Source: Deinococcus sp.
GTDB taxonomy: Bacteria > Deinococcota > Deinococci > JACQHA01
Reading direction: 5' to 3'
Length of the DNA stretch: 9,091 bases
Assembly (NCBI GenBank): GCA_016199255.1
Contig: JACQHA010000250.1
Span: 1 to 9,091, forward strand
The translations under genes were made by a program, and so were the position numbers. Below, one piece after another: positions 6,867 to 9,091 of this stretch (positions are counted from its first letter, which is position 1; every line of letters begins with the position of its first letter). The notes below the pieces were generated by a model that was not told where the DNA came from, made no database searches, and saw only the letters and a list, made by a program, of their open reading frames with translations.

Positions 6867-7988
6867 TCACGCTGCCTGCTCTACGACAAACGCACCGGGA
6901 TAGGCGCCTTGCAGCCTCCCGGTAGCTTCCTCGGCGGCGCTGCGGCTGCAGTATGGCCCCGCTAAGACGCGGTGCAGGCCGCTGGCGGTGGAGCGCTCCT
7001 GGACGTTGTAGCCCTGGGAGCGTAAAAGATCTATCAAATTCTGGGCGTTGGCCGGGCTGGCAAAGGCGCCTACCTGCACAAAGTAGCTGCACTGGGCGCT
7101 GTCAGGGGGCGGGGCGCTAGGAGCCGGCGGGCTGGAGGTGGTGAAGCTGACCACTGGAGGCGGCGGGGGAGCGCCGGAGAGCAGTGGCACCGGGTCCACC
7201 GACTGGCCATTGATCTTGATCTCGAAGTGCAGCGCCGGAGCGCTGGTGGGGCCGCCTTGCCCCACGAAGCCAATTATGTCTCCCTGGAACACCCGCTGGC
7301 CTACCTGCACCGTTGCCGCCTGCTGGTAGCCGTACAGGGTCAAGATGCCCTCGCCATGGTCGATGATGGTCAGCAGGCCCAGCCCGCTATCGTCGAAGCC
7401 CACTGAGGTCACTACCCCTGCCCGGGCGGCGGCAATGGGTGTGCCCAGAGGCGCAGCCATGTCAATGCCAGTGCTGAGCACTAGGCCTACGTTGGGAACA
7501 GTGACAAACCCGAAACCTACCAGCACTTCTCCCTGCACCGGCGTGGCAAATTCCCCGGTACCGGAGGGAACGGCATCGGCTGTGGCAGCTGGCCCCGCCT
7601 CGGCGGCTGGCGGGGGAGCAGGGTTCTCAGGAAGGGGAGGTGGTAGCTCCTCGGCCGGCGGGGGGGCAGGGTTTTCGGGAGGTGAGGTTGCTGCTGGCTC
7701 TGGTGGTGGGAGAGCAGGTTCTGGTCCAGGTGACGGCTCTGGGGTTGGTGGCTCTAGGGGTGGTAGTGTTACCTCAGGGCGACTAGCGCTGGCCGGCGGT
7801 GGCGCCTCTACCAGCAGAGGTGCTGGCACTTCAGCGGGCGGCGGGGCCGGTGGTTCTAGAGAGAGCTGGGGGGCAGGATTATCTGCCAGTGGGGGAGACT
7901 GGGGAGCACCAAACAACGCCCCCAGGCTGAGGCCGGGCAGGCAGCCGGTGAGAGTAATGGCTAAGATTATGACGGCAGCGCTCCGCAC
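6867..7988 (-). CDS. Lipoprotein with proline-rich linker, degenerate LytM/M23 domain and C-terminal SPOR domain
   Basis: From the GTG at 7988 the product is 373 residues. It begins with a short lipoprotein signal (MRSAAVIILAITLTGC) with lipobox LTGC and acylated Cys16. Residues ~30-140 are a Pro/Ala/Glu-rich wall-spanning linker. Residues ~149-269 are an M23/LytM fold, with STGIDMAAPLGTPIAA, IIDHGEGILTLYGY and ALHFEIKINGQSVDP recognisable. Residues ~299-371 are a SPOR domain (CSYFVQVGAFASPANAQ...HRVLAGPY) of the type that binds denuded septal peptidoglycan. In the LytM domain the first zinc His of H-x3-D is Ser172, the usual Y-x-H is Tyr-Gly-Tyr221, and the first His of H-x-H is Ala252; only Asp176 and His254 remain. 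It is therefore probably not a peptidase but a regulator, as EnvC and NlpD are for cell-wall amidases. An in-frame GTG at 8069 would add 27 residues but has no Shine-Dalgarno and spoils the signal peptide. SPOR Cys residues 300 and 347 might form a disulfide. Confidence 0.87.
   Translation of the reverse strand: MRSAAVIILAITLTGCLPGLSLGALFGAPQSPPLADNPAPQLSLEPPAPPPAEVPAPLLVEAPPPASASRPEVTLPPLEPPTPEPSPGPEPALPPPEPAATSPPENPAPPPAEELPPPLPENPAPPPAAEAGPAATADAVPSGTGEFATPVQGEVLVGFGFVTVPNVGLVLSTGIDMAAPLGTPIAAARAGVVTSVGFDDSGLGLLTIIDHGEGILTLYGYQQAATVQVGQRVFQGDIIGFVGQGGPTSAPALHFEIKINGQSVDPVPLLSGAPPPPPVVSFTTSSPPAPSAPPPDSAQCSYFVQVGAFASPANAQNLIDLLRSQGYNVQERSTASGLHRVLAGPYCSRSAAEEATGRLQGAYPGAFVVEQAA
7604..7680 (-). 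repeat. 48-bp-period direct repeat in the proline-rich linker
   Basis: Two 29-bp copies (7604-7632 and 7652-7680) begin 48 bp apart and match at 25 of 29 bases. Both encode PENPAPPPAE within a 16-codon period. All four differences fall at synonymous third positions, so this is an old internal duplication with the peptide kept. Confidence 0.7.
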
Positions 7989-7995
7989 AGCTAGT

Positions 7996-8003
7996 ACCCC
8001 CTT
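7996..8003 (-). promoter_or_regulatory. Ribosome binding site that decides the LytM-SPOR start
   Basis: On the minus strand this reads AAGGGGGT, 7 nt before the GTG at 7988. It is the best Shine-Dalgarno upstream of the gene and sits at ideal spacing. The upstream alternative GTG at 8069 is preceded only by a pyrimidine-rich tract. Confidence 0.65.
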
Positions 8004-8088
8004 GGCCGCGCTCTGGGGACCCAGCTCCACACTAGTCCCGGTACCTGACAAGCGGTTAACGAAGGCCACGGGGCGGGGAAGGGGCTAA

Positions 8089-8119
8089 ATTATAATCTGT
8101 GGGGTGACGCTGTGATCAA
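8089..8119. promoter_or_regulatory. Palindromic -10 element serving the divergent LytM-SPOR and mutS2 genes
   Basis: ATTATAAT at 8089-8096 is its own reverse complement, so each strand reads a perfect TATAAT: 8091-8096 on plus towards mutS2, 8094-8089 on minus towards the lipoprotein. On the minus strand TTGATC (8119-8114) lies 19 bp upstream as a possible -35, overlapping the first codons of mutS2. On the plus strand no -35 is evident. Plus-strand transcription would start near 8103, giving mutS2 a leader of about 9 nt. Minus-strand transcription would give the lipoprotein about 94 nt from the GTG at 7988. Confidence 0.5.
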
Positions 8120-9091
8120 TGCCCACGCCCTAGAGATTCTGGATTTTCCCCGGGTGCGCCAGGCGCTGGCCCGGCATGTGACCTCGCCCCTGGGCCGCTA
8201 TAAGGCCCTGGCGCTTGTGCCGCTGGAAGACCTGGGCCAGATCCAGGAGCGCTTGGATCAGGTGGAAGAGCTAGCAGCGGCGGGGCGCATTACTCTTTCC
8301 GGGGTGCGTGATGTGCTGCCTCTGGTGCAGCGCGCCCGGGACAGCCAGTTGCTGCAGGGAGCGGAGCTGGTGCAGATCCTGGGAGCCCTGGAGGCGGCGA
8401 CGGAGCTGCGGGCTAAGCTCCTGCCCGATTCAGACAAGTTCCCGGCGCTAGCTAGACTGGCGGCCAGAATCGGGGAGCACAGCTTGTTAGCGCGGCAGAT
8501 GGCGCAGCAGCTTGACTCAGGCGGCGCCGTGAAAGATGACGCCACCCCCAAGCTGCGCCGCTTACGGGAGCGCTTAGCGCCCATGCGGGGCCGCATCTAC
8601 CGGGCGCTGGAAGAGGCTATGGGGCGCTATGCTGCCATGCTCCAAGACCGGCTAGTGACGGTGCGCCGCGACCGCTACGTGATCCCTATTAAAGCGGAGC
8701 ACGCCGGCAGGCTGGGCGGCATCGTCCTGGACGCTTCAGACTCTGGCGCCACGGTGTACATGGAGCCAGCAGAGGTGGTGCCGCTCAACAACGAGCTGGC
8801 GCGCTTGAAAATCGAAGAAGAGGCTGAAGTGCAGCGCATTCTGGCGGAGCTCACCGGCCGGGTAGCGCTGGAGCCTGGCCTGGACCAGACCTTAGATGCC
8901 CTGGGGGACTATGACCTGGTGGGAGCGCGCTGGCTATTGGCCCAGGAGTGGCGCTGTAGCCGGCCGCAGTTTGGGGCCCAGGGCTACCAGTTCAAAGCGG
9001 CGCGCCACCCCCTTATTGCTAACGCCGTGCCCAACACCCTGGACCTCACTAGAAATCGGCTGCTGGTTATTACCGGCCCCAACATGGGCGG
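8112..9091 (+). CDS. mutS2: MutS2 (endonuclease MutS2 / ribosome-collision rescue ATPase), 3' end outside window
   Basis: The frame is open from GTG at 8112 to the right edge (326 full codons; the family is usually about 780 residues). Visible parts are the MutS2-type N terminus (LEILDFPRVRQALARHVTSPLGR, 7-29), the core/lever region ending in DDATPKLRRLRERL (142-155), and the clamp-lever segment YVIPIKAEHAGRLGGIVLDASDSGATVYMEP (189-219) with VVPLNNEL (222-229), which is diagnostic of MutS2 rather than MutS. The ATPase domain then begins, and the sequence stops within Walker A (VITGPNMGG). The Walker B motif, KOW-like and Smr nuclease domains would lie beyond the edge. MutS2 lacks the mismatch-recognition domain of MutS. 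It has been linked to suppressing recombination and, in Bacillus subtilis, to splitting collided ribosomes. The start is supported by GGGGTGA (8101-8107), 4 nt upstream. The gene is divergent from the LytM-SPOR lipoprotein, sharing the palindromic -10 box. Confidence 0.93.
   Translation, partial: MINAHALEILDFPRVRQALARHVTSPLGRYKALALVPLEDLGQIQERLDQVEELAAAGRITLSGVRDVLPLVQRARDSQLLQGAELVQILGALEAATELRAKLLPDSDKFPALARLAARIGEHSLLARQMAQQLDSGGAVKDDATPKLRRLRERLAPMRGRIYRALEEAMGRYAAMLQDRLVTVRRDRYVIPIKAEHAGRLGGIVLDASDSGATVYMEPAEVVPLNNELARLKIEEEAEVQRILAELTGRVALEPGLDQTLDALGDYDLVGARWLLAQEWRCSRPQFGAQGYQFKAARHPLIANAVPNTLDLTRNRLLVITGPNMG

Noticed and set aside
6867..8069. Start of the LytM-SPOR gene at GTG 8069
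   Set aside because: It has no Shine-Dalgarno and puts about 30 residues before the hydrophobic core of the lipoprotein signal; GTG 7988 has AAGGGGGT at ideal spacing and a textbook signal.
7345..8088. Long Gly/Ser-rich open frame on the + strand opposite the LytM-SPOR gene
   Set aside because: It is the complement of the proline-rich linker: CCN codons read back as Gly-rich strings. It has no recognisable domain, and the minus-strand frame has clear lipoprotein, LytM and SPOR motifs.
8258..8596. Open frame on the - strand inside mutS2
   Set aside because: Composition is Arg/Ser/Ala-rich as expected for antisense of a GC-rich gene, and the + frame is unmistakably MutS2.
1..9091. Mobile elements, CRISPR arrays, tRNA or rRNA genes, defence systems
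   Set aside because: I saw no transposase or integrase motifs, terminal repeats, regularly spaced repeats or cloverleaf sequences; every gap over 80 bp is accounted for.

Overview
The window is compact, GC-rich bacterial chromosome with ordinary housekeeping and carbohydrate genes. There is no sign of phage, insertion sequences, CRISPR, tRNA or rRNA. GTG starts, G-rich Shine-Dalgarno sequences and -10 boxes close to TATAAT all point to a bacterium. The style of the MoaA and sugar-acid dehydratase proteins recalls Chloroflexota or a neighbouring deep-branching GC-rich lineage. That is an impression from remembered family members, not a measured placement.

Layout, left to right. (1) The 3' part of an enolase-superfamily dehydratase of the L-rhamnonate dehydratase type, + strand, cut by the left edge. 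(2) A small MIP18/DUF59 protein linked to Fe-S cluster assembly, + strand, behind a perfect TATAAT box. (3) aroA (EPSP synthase), - strand, overlapping the DUF59 gene tail to tail by 13 bp. (4) Divergent from aroA, a 718-residue secreted or membrane-anchored GH15 glucoamylase/glucodextranase-like enzyme, + strand. (5) moaA (GTP 3',8-cyclase, first step of molybdenum cofactor synthesis), + strand, with its own candidate promoter. (6) An unrecognised multi-pass membrane protein, + strand. (7) On the - strand, with its stop codon 3 bp from that of gene 6, a lipoprotein with a proline-rich linker, a degenerate LytM/M23 domain and a SPOR domain. (8) Divergent from it, the 5' part of mutS2, + strand, running off the right edge inside its Walker A motif.

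The genes do not form one pathway. They cover sugar-acid breakdown, Fe-S maturation, the shikimate pathway, polysaccharide hydrolysis, Moco synthesis, cell-wall remodelling and ribosome rescue or DNA maintenance. Most seem to be transcribed singly. Both convergent pairs are so tight that no terminator fits between them.

The points most worth a second look are the loss of most zinc ligands in the LytM domain of the SPOR lipoprotein, a palindromic ATTATAAT box between that gene and mutS2, an aroA start with no Shine-Dalgarno and a -10-like box only six bases upstream, and a Phe at the AroA position that is Pro101 in E. coli. I found no convincing new multi-gene system.
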